64,000 nucleotides of DNA. Origin: Paramecium pentaurelia (taxonomy: Eukaryota; Ciliophora; Oligohymenophorea; Peniculida; Parameciidae). The notes beneath the pieces were generated by a model. That model ran no database searches and was not told the DNA's origin. It saw nothing but the letters and a program-made list of their open reading frames with translations. Where the stretch lies: assembly GCA_905183005.1 (NCBI GenBank), contig CAJJDO010000066.1, forward strand, positions 295,732-359,731, in the 5' to 3' direction. Below, in pieces: positions 41,409 to 53,739 of this stretch. The translations under genes and the position numbers were made by a program. How positions within the stretch are numbered: the first letter of the stretch is position 1; each line of letters opens with the position of its first letter.

Positions 41409-41487
41409 TCAATTATTAAATTTTGCTTCTAATTTTAAATAAAAAATGTGATGTATTAAAATTATGAAAATTATTAAATTTTTTTTG

Positions 41488-41504
41488 ATTAATTTAACTG
41501 GAAT
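41488..41504 (+). promoter_or_regulatory. upstream conserved box 2 of antigen D
   Basis: ATTAATTTAACTGGAAT ending 29 nt before the ATG, identical to genes B and C. Confidence 0.55.
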
Positions 41505-41533
41505 TTTATATGAAATGACAAATAATACTTTTA

Positions 41534-44500
41534 ATGAATAAATAATTCATCATATTTGCATTGTTGCTTGCCTTAGCAACATGTCAAACTTACAGTATAA
41601 CATCTTGCACATGTGCATAGTTGTTATCAGAAGGAGATTGTATAAAAAATACTTAACTTGGATGTTCTTGGGATAGCACAAAGAAATCTTGTGCAGTTTC
41701 AACTACTCCCGTCACTCCAACAGTGACTTATGCAGCATATTGCGATTCTTTTGCAGAAGCTGATTGTCCAAAAGCTAAACCTTGCACAGATTGTGGTAGC
41801 TATGCTGCCTGTGCCTGGGTTGGAGGAAAATGCACACATTTCACAGGATGTACAGCCTTTGCAAAAACAACAGATCCTGAATGTTAAGCAATTAGTAATA
41901 GATGTATTACAGATGGAACTCATTGTGTTGAACTTGATGCTTGTAGCACATACAAGAAACAACTTCCTTGTGTCAAAAACGCAGCTGGAAGCTTATGCTA
42001 TTGGGATACAACAAATAATACTTGTGTAGATGCTAATAATTGTGATAGATTACCAATTACATTTGTTACAGATAAAGAATGCAGAGATGTGATATCAACT
42101 TGTACAACAAAGACTGGAGGTGGATGTGTTGATAGTGGAAATAATTGTAGTGATTAAACATTAGAAATTTAATGTGTTTGGAATAAATTAAGATCAATGG
42201 CATGTTATTGGGATGGAGCAGCATGTAAAGATAGAATTTGTGATAATGCACCAACAACATTAACAACTGATGAAACATGTAAAACCTTTAGAACTGATGG
42301 AACATGTACAACTAAACCAAATGGAGGTTGTATTACTAGAACTACTTGTGCAGCTGCAACTATCTAAGCTGCTTGTATTAAGAATAGTTCAGGTGGTGAT
42401 TGTTATTGGACTGGAACTGCTTGTGTTGATAAGATATGTACAAATGCCCCAACTACTATGACAACTAATTCAGCTTGTGCTGGATTTGTAACAGGATGTA
42501 TTACTAAATCAGGTGGAGGTTGTGTATCTAATGGAGCTTGTTCAGCTGCAAATGTCTAAGCAGCTTGTGTTAAAAATTCATCAGGAACTGATTGTATTTG
42601 GGATACAACATGCAAAGAAAAGACTTGTGCTAATGCACCAACAACTAATAATACTCATGAATTATGTTCATCATACTTATCTACATGTACTGTTAGAACA
42701 GGAGGTGGATGTCAACCTAGAACTTGTGCTAATGCTCCAACAACATTAACAACTAATGATGCATGTGAAGCATATTTACCAAATAATAACTGTATAACAA
42801 AGACTGGAGGTGGATGTGTAACAAATACTACATGTTCAAATATCACTTTAGAAGCTGCTTGTATAAAGAATTCTTCTGGAGCTGCTTGTTTCTATGATAC
42901 TGTAAGTTTAAGCTGTAAAGATAAGATTTGTACTAATGCTCCATCAACTAATATTACACATGATTTATGTGTTGCCTTTTTATCAACTTGCACAGTAAAT
43001 TCAACAAATGCTGGTTGTGTAGAGAAAACATGCGAAAATTCATTGGCATAAACAATTTGTGATAAAGATTTGAATAATAGAGCATGTATTTGGAAAGGAA
43101 AATGCTATAAAAAAGAATGTGTATTAGCTTCATCAACCTCAGCAACCCATGCAGATTGTTAAAATTATGATTCTAGTTGTACCTTGAGTAATACTGGATC
43201 TGGATGTGTTCCCATACCCCTTAGATGTGAAGCCATTACAATTGAATCTGCATGTAATGTTAGATTATAAGTTACAAATGGAGTTAAATCATACTAAGCA
43301 TGTGGTTGGAATGGTTCATAATGTATTGATAAAGCTTGTTCAACTGCTCCTAGAACATCTACAACAACAACTGAATGTGGCAATTACAAATCAGGTTGTG
43401 TTGCTAATAATCCAGTAAATGGATCAATTTCAGGATGCTAAGATTTACCAACAACTTGTGCTGCTAGAAGATCAATTGAAAATTGTGAAATTTCAAGAAC
43501 TGGATTGCCAACATGTTTATGGAATACCACTACATCCACATGTGTTGAGAAGTCTTGTGCCACTGCTAGTGTTGCAGGATTACCAGGAGTACTAGTAACA
43601 TTTAGTTTCAACAATTGCCAAAATTATTTATCAGTATGCACAGCAACTAATGCTTAAGGAGTATGTACAAATAATTCAAGGCCATGCATTTCAAACAATG
43701 AATAAACAGGATGTGTTGTTAAACCCTCAAGTTGTTCAGGATTAAATTCTTAAAATTGTTAAGTTGGATCAAAAGCAAATGGAGATTGTTATTGGAATGG
43801 TAGTAGTTGTGTTGATAGAATTTGTACAAATATTTCTTCAAATACTCATATTGGTTGTTAAAATGTTTTGAATACATGCACAGTTAATAATGGTAGAACA
43901 GCTTGTTAANAATGCACCAACAACTAATAATACTCATGAATTATGTTCATCATACTTATCTACATGTACTGTTAGAACAGGAGGTGGATGTCAACCTAGA
44001 ACTTGTGCTAATGCTCCAACAACATTAACAACTAATGATGCATGTGAAGCATATTTACCAAATAATAACTGTATAACAAAGACTGGAGGTGGATGTGTAA
44101 CAAATACTACATGTTCAAATATCACTTTAGAAGCTGCTTGTATAAAGAATTCTTCTGGAGCTGCTTGTTTCTATGATACTGTAAGTTTAAGCTGTAAAGA
44201 TAAGATTTGTACTAATGCTCCATCAACTAATATTACACATGATTTATGTGTTGCCTTTTTATCAACTTGCACAGTAAATTCAACAAATGCTGGTTGTGTA
44301 GAGAAAACATGCGAAAATTCATTGGCATAAACAATTTGTGATAAAGATTTGAATAATAGAGCATGTATTTGGAAAGGAAAATGCTATAAAAAAGAATGTG
44401 TATTAGCTTCATCAACCTCAGCAACCCATGCAGATTGTTAAAATTATGATTCTAGTTGTACCTTGAGTAATACTGGATCTGGATGTGTTCCCATACCCCT

Positions 44501-47500
44501 TAGATGTGAAGCCATTACAATTGAATCTGCATGTAATGTTAGATTATAAGTTACAAATGGAGTTAAATCATACTAAGCATGTGGTTGGAATGGTTCATAA
44601 TGTATTGATAAAGCTTGTTCAACTGCTCCTAGAACATCTACAACAACAACTGAATGTGGCAATTACAAATCAGGTTGTGTTGCTAATAATCCAGTAAATG
44701 GATCAATTTCAGGATGCTAAGATTTACCAACAACTTGTGCTGCTAGAAGATCAATTGAAAATTGTGAAATTTCAAGAACTGGATTGCCAACATGTTTATG
44801 GAATACCACTACATCCACATGTGTTGAGAAGTCTTGTGCCACTGCTAGTGTTGCAGGATTACCAGGAGTACTAGTAACATTTAGTTTCAACAATTGCCAA
44901 AATTATTTATCAGTATGCACAGCAACTAATGCTTAAGGAGTATGTACAAATAATTCAAGGCCATGCATTTCAAACAATGAATAAACAGGATGTGTTGTTA
45001 AACCCTCAAGTTGTTCAGGATTAAATTCTTAAAATTGTTAAGTTGGATCAAAAGCAAATGGAGATTGTTATTGGAATGGTAGTAGTTGTGTTGATAGAAT
45101 TTGTACAAATATTTCTTCAAATACTCATATTGGTTGTTAAAATGTTTTGAATACATGCACAGTTAATAATGGTAGAACAGCTTGTTAAGCATTAGCTACT
45201 GCTTGTACTTCTTATGGATCAGCTGAAAATTGTGTAAAAATTGCTAGTGGAAAAAGTTGCATATGGACTGGATCAGCTTGTAGAAATGCAACTTGTGCAG
45301 ATGCATCAGATAGTGCTGATTTTGATGATGATTCAGAGTGTTCAGGTTATCAAACACCAAGCGAAACATGTACAGTTTTATATAAAACTGGAGGATTAGG
45401 ATGTGTGACAAGATCAGCTAATTGCAGCGACTATGCATCAGAAGCTTAATGTGTGAGAACTTTAACAGCCAACTCAAATGATTGTACTTGGAAATCTGAA
45501 TATGAAAAATGCTTTTCTAATACATATCTTCAAGGTGCATGCTCGACCTTTACAGGAAACAAAACTTAATGTGAATCTATTAAAACAGGTTGTACCAATA
45601 CAGTAAGTGCTACGTCATCAGATGCTTGCACTTTTTCTTGTGCTTTAATCACTGGATTAAGTACTCCAAATAACACTCACTAATATTGTTAAGGATAAAG
45701 TGCTACTTGCACTCTTGATTAAGCAGGAACTGCATGTTAAGCAGTATAAGCTACTTGTGCTGCATATGGAGCAACATAAACTAGTTGTTCATTCAGAACT
45801 GATGGTTTGTAATGTCATTGGAATGGTACTGCATGTGTTGATATTACATCAGCTAATTGTAATCTCATTACCGGATTGTCTGGTGGAACTGCAGTTTAAG
45901 CAACTTGTTAGGCGTATAGTACTGCCTGTCATATTAATGGTACTCCAGATGGATGCTAAGCATTATAAGCTACTTGCGTTGGATATGCAACAACAGAAGC
46001 AAATTGTACAAAAAGAACTGATGGTTTGAAATGTCATTTTGATGGTACTAATTGCTTAGATATTGCATCAGCCAATTGTAATCTTATTACCGGATTGTCT
46101 GGCGCAACAGCTAATCATGCACATTGTTAAGGATATAGTGCCACTTGCACTCTTGATAAAGCAGGAACTGCATGTTAAGCAGTATAAGCTACTTGTGCTG
46201 CATATGCTGGAACAGAAGCAGATTGTTCATTCAGAACTGATGGTTTGTAATGTCATTGGAATGGTACTGCATGTGTTGATATTACATCAGCTAATTGTAA
46301 TCTTATTACCGGATTGTCTGGTGCAGCTGCAGTTTAAGCAACTTGTTAGGCGTATAGTACTGCCTGTCATATTAATGGTACTCCAGATGGATGCTAAGCA
46401 TTATAAGCTACTTGTACTGTATATGCTGGAACAGAAGCAAATTGTACCAAAAGAGCTGATGGTTTGAAATGTCATTGGAATGGTACTGCATGTGTTGATA
46501 TTACATCAGCTAATTGTAATCTAATTACCGGATTGTCTGGTGCAGCTGCAGTTTAAGCAACTTGTTAAGCATATAGTACTGCCTGTCATATTAATATTGC
46601 TTTAAATGCATGCATTGCCTTTTCTACATGTGAAGCACTCACAGGTTCTGGCTTAACTTGGTCTACTTGTTAACGTTATAGTGCTACATGTAGTGTTAGA
46701 AGAGATGGAAACGGTTGCATAACAATACAACCATAATGTTCTGGGTACTCAACAATAACCAGTTGTTATAGATCAACTGCTGGATATTGTACTGCTAATA
46801 GCGGTGATTCCTCCTGCCAATCCATAACAGCTTCAACTACTTGTGAGGCAATAAAATTAGGAACATTTACTTTTGATGACACAATATGCAATGAATTGAA
46901 AACTGGTTGTATAGCATAAGGAACTACAGGATGCTAAACCAAGACATGTGCTAATAAAACAACACCATTTACTCATTTAGCTTGTAATACTTGGTTGAAT
47001 ACTTGTACTGCCAATGCTGCTATATCACCAACTGCTTGCGCAACTTTGCCATCCACCTGTGCCAGTTAAACTGCAGCAACATGTGTTTGGGCTGTTGAAG
47101 GTGAATGTGTTGTCTCAGGAACATCTTGCGTTAGAAAGACATGCGATACAGCTGCCGCAGATTCAAGTTTTGATACACATGCTGATTGTATTGGATATCT
47201 ATCTACATGCACAGTTGCAAGATTAGGAGGTTGTTAACCAAGAGCTGCTTGTTCAACATATAAATCAAGTAATTAATGTAAATTTAATACAACTGGTGGA
47301 AAGTGTTTCTGGAATGCAACAAATAAGACTTGTGTTGATTTGAATTGTGGTAATATTGAAGCAACATCTTCATACGATAGTCATTCTGAATGTGTAGCAG
47401 TTGATGCAACACTATTATGTACAGTAAGAGCTACAAATGGAGCAGCTGCCCCTGGTTGTATGGCTAGAGGAGCCTGCAGTTCTTATTAAATTGAGGATTA

Positions 47501-50024
47501 ATGCAAAACTAATTCAAGTGGAGGTGTTTGCGTTTGGAACACAAATTTAGCCTAAGCAGTATGTTAAGATAAATCATGCACGACTGCCCCAACTGCAACA
47601 GCAACCCACGCTGATTGTGATTCCTATTTTTCGACCAACACTATTAGATGCACAGTAGTTGCCACACCAGATGCTAATGGTGGTGCACCAGTTCTAGGAG
47701 GTTGTCAATAAACAGCAGCCTGTGCCACATATATCCATTAAGAATAATGCAGATTCAATGCTTCTGGAGAACTTTGTGGATGGAATGGCACATTATGTGC
47801 AGATAAGTCATGTGCTACTGCACCTGCAACTGCTGATTATGATGATAATGATAAATGCAGAGCTTATTTCAATAATAAATGTACAGTTGCAGAATCAGGA
47901 TAAGGATGTGTTGATGTACCAGATACATGTGAAACTATGGTAGAAAAATAATGTGTTACTGATAAATCTGGTAGATTATGCTATTGGAATGGTACAGGTT
48001 GTATTACAAGATCTTGTGATAATGCTCCAGAAGCAACAGTATCTGCAGAAGAATGTAATACTTATTTATCTGGATGCACTTTAGATGCATTAGTAAAATG
48101 TAAGACAAAAGTTTGTGAAGATTTTGCTTTTGCCACTGATGCTTTATGTAGATAAGCTTTAAGCACATGTACAACAAATGGAACAAATTGTATCACAAGA
48201 GGAACCTGCTTTTAAGCAATGAGCTAAGCTGGTTGTGTTACTTCAGCAACAAATCAATAATGTGAATGGATGCCAGCTGTTGGCAGTAATTAAGCCTATT
48301 GTACAGTGAAAACATGTAATACTGCCCCAGTTACTTTAACTTCTGAAGCAGCTTGTGCAGGTTATTTCACTAATTGTACTACAAAGAATGGAGGTGGATG
48401 TGTTACTAAATCAACTTGTGCAGCTGTTACTATTGATGCTGCTTGTACAACTGCTCTTAATGGAACTATTTGTGCTTGGGATAGTGCATAAAATAAATGT
48501 AGAGACAAAGATTGCTAAGATTTTAGTGGAACTACTCATGCTGCATGTTAAGGTTAAAGAGCTGGATGTACTGCTGGAGCTAATGGAAAATGTGCTCGAG
48601 TTTAAAATTGCGAACAAACTACATTAAGAAGTGCATGTATTGAAGGAACAAATGGACCATGTTTATGGGTTAATGATTTCGTTAATACTGATGGATCAAC
48701 TGGAGCTTGCTTTAGATATACTTCATGCAAGAGTTTGACTTGGAATTCTGATAGATAATGTAAATGGCTAAGTAATTAATGTACAACAAATGGATCTAAT
48801 TGTGTTGGTATTACTTTATGTTCTGAAACTAATACTGATGGTGGATGTGTCACAGGATATGATGGAGCTTGTATATAATCAGTACCAGCTTTGAATTCTG
48901 CAGATCCAAAGGTTTGTAAACCATATACATCTTGTGCTGATGCTTTCTATACAACTCATTCCGATTGCTAAATTGCTAGTAGTAAATGTACAACAAATGG
49001 AACTACTGGTTGTATTGCATTAGGTGCTTGCTCATCTTATACTTCATAAGCAGGATGCGTTTTCAATGATAAGGGAGCTGTTTATACATCTGGAGTCATC
49101 ACTTCAACTGGTATTTGTACATGGGATGCAACAGCTAGTAGTTGCAGAGATTAATCATGTGCTGATTTGACTGGAACAAACCATGCAGCATGTTCTTCAT
49201 AATTATCAACATGTACTTCTGATGGAACAACATGTTTAGTCAAAGGAGCATGTTCATCATATGCAACTTAAACTGCCTGCACAACTGCTATTGGATCTGA
49301 TGGTGTATGCTATTGGGAACTTGCATCTGCTACAAATAATAATACTGCTAAATGTAGATTATTAGCTTGTGCTGATATTCAAAATGGTACAGCAACAAAT
49401 GTTTGTTCAGTAGCCTTGTCATCATGTGTATCAGATGGAACAGCTTGTATTACAAAAGCTAATTGCTCAACTTATAAAACTAAGACAGCATGTAATTCAG
49501 GTGGATTAGATGGTATTTGTGTATTCACTTAATCAACTGCTACAGGAGCTGTTGCAGGTACTGGAACTTGTGCATTAATGACAGCATGTACTACTGCTAA
49601 TAATGATTAAACAGCTTGTTAATAAGCTAGAGATAGATGTTCATGGACTGCAGCATCAGGAACTGGTGCAACTGCTGTTGCTAGTAAATGTGCAACTCAT
49701 ACTTGTGCTACAAATTAAGCAACAAATGGAGCTTGTACAAGATTTTTGAATTGGGATAGAAAGACTTAATAAGTTTGTACTCTTGTTAGTGGAACATGCA
49801 CAGCCACAGATCCATCAACTTTATCATCAAATGATTGTTTCTTGGTTTCTGGATATACATATACATGGAATGCATCAACAAGCAAATGTGGAGTTTGCAC
49901 TGCACCTGTTGTTTAACCAAATAATACAGATAATAATACAAACAATACAAATAATTAAACAACAACCGATTCAGGATATATTCTTGGATTATCAACAATC
50001 ATTTTGGGATATCTCATGTTCTGA
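41534..50024 (+). CDS. surface (immobilization) antigen D (one unresolved junction)
   Basis: Signal peptide MNKQFIIFALLLALATCQT, then the same module order as antigen C (MACYWDGAACKDRIC at 42197). Frame 2 holds up to the single N at 43910 and frame 0 after it, to TGA at 50022-50024. Removing one copy of the 1278-bp overlap restores one continuous frame of 7212 nt, giving 2403 aa. The central core at about 45645-46600 is made of 73-aa units arranged as alternating pairs. The C-terminal half and tail (SGYILGLSTIILGYLMF) follow the other copies. One module has CFYDT where its paralogs have CFWDT (about 42888). GPI-anchored surface coat protein by family. Confidence 0.9.
42632..45188 (+). repeat. 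1278-bp overlap across single N at 43910 (antigen D)
   Basis: 42632-43909 and 43911-45188 match over 1278 bp with no difference seen, after which the sequence continues normally. Collapsing them keeps the antigen reading frame open. Interpreted as unmerged contig ends. Confidence 0.88.
45645..46600 (+). repeat. 219-bp (73-aa) repeat core of antigen D with 438-bp higher order
   Basis: AATTGTAATCT landmarks at 45855, 46074, 46293 and 46512 give an exact 219-bp period. Alternate units are more alike than neighbours: the segment GCAGGAACTGCATG recurs at 45723 and 46161, 438 bp apart, so the array grew by duplicating a pair of units. Confidence 0.88.
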
Positions 50025-50611
50025 TGAGAATGATTTTTTACATTTATATAGGGAAAAATTATTATTAATTAAAAAAAAATTTTTTCTGATTCTTTATCAA
50101 TTAGTATTGATTAAAAATAATACTTATTGATAGAATATATTTAAATAGTAGAATCATAAATAAAATTTAATTATAAATTTAATATATTTTTTTAAAGTTA
50201 TAATTTGATTATTTATTTATTACATAGATGAACAAATATTAAAAATAATTCCAATAAAGTTATTGATTAATATGCCTATTGATAATAGTTGTTTTAAGAT
50301 TGACGGATAAAAATATTTTAAATATGTATAGTTATATATTCTTGATAATTTGCATGATTTATAAATTGAATATGAAGTCCCCTTGAAATATTATTATGCT
50401 ATATTATTATAAACATAAAATTTAATATATATTAAAACCATCAATCAGATTGAATTATAAGCTTTAATAATTTATATGGAATAGAAATGGATGATTAAAG
50501 AATATCAATCAACCTGTTTTGAATATAAATTGTATAATAAGAATAAGCTATAAAGCAAGAGAGCTATTTTTTGATAATAATAATATTAAATTATATAAAA
50601 ATAAATTAAAT
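50025..50611. other. spacer between antigen D and the Rab gene
   Basis: 587 nt. The first 45 nt are the conserved antigen 3' region; the remainder is AT-rich without a recognisable gene. It is the boundary between the antigen array and the compact housekeeping block. Confidence 0.6.
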
Positions 50612-51341
50612 ATGATGGATGATGAATTTAGTTATTTGTTCAAAATTATATTGATTGGTAATGTCAATAATTAATGGTTAGGTGATTCTGGAGTGGGGAA
50701 GACTAACTTATTCAATAGATTGTAAAATAAGGATTTTTAATATGATACTCGACCAACTATAGGCGTAGAATTTCTAAATAAAACGGTGAGATAGGATGGG
50801 AATTTGATAAAGTGTTAGATATGGGATACAGCAGGATAAGAGAAGTAAGTGATATTGAAATAATTATTAGATTTAGAGCAATAACTAGTGCTTATTATAG
50901 GGGAGCAAAGGGAGTATTCGTTTGTTATGATGTAACAAAATAGGGAACATATGAATCAACATTAAGATGGATGAGTGAAATAAAGTAATATGGGGATCCT
51001 GAAATAGTAATAATGTTGGTAGGCAACAAAATAGATTTGGCAGAATAGAGAGTATTTGTATATAATTGATGAAGATTGTAAGGACTGATGAAGTATCTTA
51101 ATTCTGTGAGTAAAATAAGGTAGGATATATAGAGACATCAGCACTTAATAATACAAATGTAGATATAGCATTCAATCAGATGGTTACAGGTGAATAATTA
51201 ATTTTAATTAATATAGAAATATATAAAATTGTATCAGCATAGAAACCAATAAGTTAGACTTAATTAGGAATCAATGATGTTTATGTGTTAAAGAAGGAAA
51301 CATAACCAGAATCATCTAAAAAGAAGAAATAATGCTGTTGA
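50612..51341 (+). CDS. Rab11-like small GTPase
   Basis: Membrane-traffic GTPase acting on recycling endosomes and exocytic vesicles. Five exons (50612-50657, 50682-50844, 50871-51051, 51075-51189, 51217-51341) separated by introns of 24, 26, 23 and 27 nt give 209 aa, the usual Rab length. Visible motifs are the P-loop GDSGVGKT, switch I TIGVEF, switch II WDTAGQEKF, GNKIDLA (base binding), ETSAL, and a C-terminal QCC for double geranylgeranylation. YLFKIILIGDSGVGK, AITSAYYRGAKG and ALNNTNV resemble the Rab11 subfamily more than other Rabs. The third intron ends in AAG. The start is the first of two adjacent ATGs; the second would remove one residue. Confidence 0.88.
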
Positions 51342-51355
51342 ATAATATTCACTAC

Positions 51356-52980
51356 TCAATTATTGAATTATAAATATCTTTTCAATTTAGCATAAAATCC
51401 TTCTTTATTTTGTTCTGTATTAGTAATTATATATTTTAAATTGTGTGTGCAATTCTAAAAGAATTCCTCAAATTGGTAAGAAATAAAAATATCTCTTAAA
51501 ATTTAGACTCCTTCTTTATCATAAATATTGATGAAAACCTTTATAAATTTCAGTAGATATGATAAAAGTATGGTTTATCATAACAATCAGGACGATTAGT
51601 AACATTCATTTTATCGTATAAAAAATACTATCTTTGTTATTCTGTAAATTCTAATTATGTATTATAAACGTATACTTTATTTGTATTTGTTTCATTCGAT
51701 CAAAAATCTTTAATTCTAGGCCATTTCCATATAAATTCTTTCTTACACCTTCAAACAAATATTCGATTTATAATTGAATTCTCTCATAAATCTATTGATT
51801 TTATTCGTTTCCATTAATCATCATCAGATTTAAGAGTATTTCAAGTAAATATCTAATTATTATGATAAAGTATAATGATAGATCTTAGATTCAATAAATA
51901 TTTGCATTTGTCAATTTTACCAATTATTCATAAAATTTTCATTCTTGAATTCATTTTAATAAAGCATTTAAAAATTTCCATAACTGTTGAAGAACTTTAC
52001 TTTCCTTTGTTAATAATATTATATAATGTTTCAGTCAAAATGGGTCCTACAGAGAAAAAGTCTTTATTCATTTAAAATGATAATTTTATTAGTTTCTTTC
52101 TATTACCCTAATGTTAAATTTATTCTTGAAGTATTGATTCGAATAATTATTTAATTAATCCATTTTTAAATAGTTAATTCCATCCAAATATTTACTTGTG
52201 ATCTACTTTCAATAATTTATCTAATAATTATTTTAATTATTCAGCGAATGGTAATTAAATTAATGATTAATTGATCATTTCCTATACCATTTCTAATTTA
52301 GCTTCATGCTTATTCTTCTTAGCTTATATATTGATTTCTTATTAATTTATATTCAATATTTAATTTTTGAAAATATAATATAAAGTTGCTCCCATAAACC
52401 ATAAATCGCATTTCTCTTAGAATCCAACATTAACAAATACAGAATGGGATCCATATATTCAGGAGAACCATCCAATTAAGTTTTGGGAGTTGGAATTTGA
52501 TTATCATATCAGAGATTTTACTTTTCCTAAAATCTATTATCCTAATCATATTATCATTGCCTATCATTTAATTTTCTGGTATGATAAGGATAAGCAAATT
52601 TATTAAATAAATATTAAGATCATTTAACTGTATCTCAATGTGAGAAATATAAATCCATAATATTTAAATCTTCAGTTCTGGATTTATGCACTTACAATCT
52701 ATGTAAAGATTTTCAATCTAATATTAAATAAGATCTTTTGGACAATACTCTAAAAGTGTGACTCTATTTGCATTCCATTCAAGATTATCTATTAATTTTA
52801 TGATTTAACCATGTAAACATTATTATTTATTTTTCTTGAAAACCTTCATTGCATACAAATTCAAATCTTTACTACATGTAAATATTTCACATTTCGTTCC
52901 TGACTTTCTAGGATATGGTTCTTATTGATAAAATTTGGTAACATTATTTGATCCATATATAAAAATAGTTGTTTATTCGA
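51356..52980 (-). pseudogene. protein kinase gene with several frame breaks
   Basis: Minus-strand translation shows a Ser/Thr-kinase-like order. YAMKVFKK holds the ATP-anchoring Lys (codon at 52844-52846), followed by a hinge-like LEYCPKDL (about 52731-52753), a poor catalytic loop (QLNDLN instead of HRDLKxxN), DFR instead of DFG, SPEYMDP (about 52450-52471), KCDLWFMGATLY (about 52385-52420) and DHKQIFGWNQLF in the C-lobe. A frameshift separates SPEYMDP from the DLW segment, and at least two further breaks occur before the last segment ending at TGA 51356-51358. Key catalytic residues are degraded and frames are broken, so a decaying gene (or a pseudokinase with sequencing errors) is likely. 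It ends tail-to-tail only 14 nt from the Rab gene. Confidence 0.62.
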
Positions 52981-53739
52981 AATTATATTTATGATAATAT
53001 TAATTATTATTTATTACATATATCAACTATAATAAATTTAATATATTTTATATAATTTAGCAAATACTTTCAATTATTGTTTGAGTCTACTTTTCGAATT
53101 ATAAAATTATTTGTCTATCTGTACAATTTTGTAAATTAAATTTACAAATGCATTAAATACTTTTTATTTTATACAAAAATATAAATATTTACACAATGTT
53201 ATTGTAATCTTATAAGTTTTCGAATCAACAGGAAACAAAATAACTAACATGAACTAATCTAATTTAAAATTTTATAGATTTCAAGAATAATCAACTTTCT
53301 TTTTTATAATTGCATTTATTTAAAATCATGATATATATATAATTAATTCTAATCAATTTACTTATTTAATGAATATGATAGGTTATTGATCTCCACAATT
53401 ATTTCAAAATTTAAATAATTACAACAGTGTGTACATAAGTGATTCTTTCAATATTCTTTTCAAATGTTCTTTAAGTGTTATATGTTATATTTCAATCATT
53501 ATTACAATCTCTTTTTTATTTTATCACTAATATCAGATTTTATTTGTTAGAAACAATATTATTTCCTACTCTCTTCATGGATAATTTTAATAAATCATTA
53601 CAATATAATATATCTTATTTTATTAGTAATTTTAATTATTTATCTATTTCTACTCCAAAATTCATAGTAATACAATATTATTAAATTTTCTTTTATAAAT
53701 TACTTAAATATTCTCCTGTTGATTCAAAAATTAAATTAA
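52981..53739. other. spacer upstream of the phosphatase gene (first copy)
   Basis: About 760 nt of AT-rich sequence between the divergent kinase-like gene and the phosphatase. A stretch without standard stops at 53475-53684 (repeated at 54616-54825) is low-complexity and has no recognisable protein; I regard it as non-coding. The part from 53124 on is repeated after the N at 54264. Confidence 0.6.

Larger units (their letters stand above)
35086..41533. other. C-D antigen spacer, AT-rich, homologous to B-C spacer
   Basis: 6.4 kb, inflated by a 1143-bp contig overlap at the single N (39351). The first 2.6 kb is the diverged twin of the B-C spacer. Relative to that twin there is an extra segment of about 103 bp at 37401-37503. 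A 16-bp-arm hairpin is present at 38929-38966. I found no supported gene. Confidence 0.65.

Noticed and set aside
2656..46600. CRISPR-like or satellite interpretation of the regular repeats
   Set aside because: Units are 219-231 bp, multiples of three, in frame, and encode the 8-Cys module; no short repeat/unique spacer pattern is present.
51875..52075. Plus-strand ORF of 66 codons
   Set aside because: It is antisense to the C-terminal part of the kinase-like gene, which carries recognisable motifs.
53475..53684. Plus-strand ORF of 69 codons, repeated at 54616-54825
   Set aside because: Low-complexity Ile/Phe/Tyr text in the spacer before PP2A; the second copy exists only because of the contig overlap.
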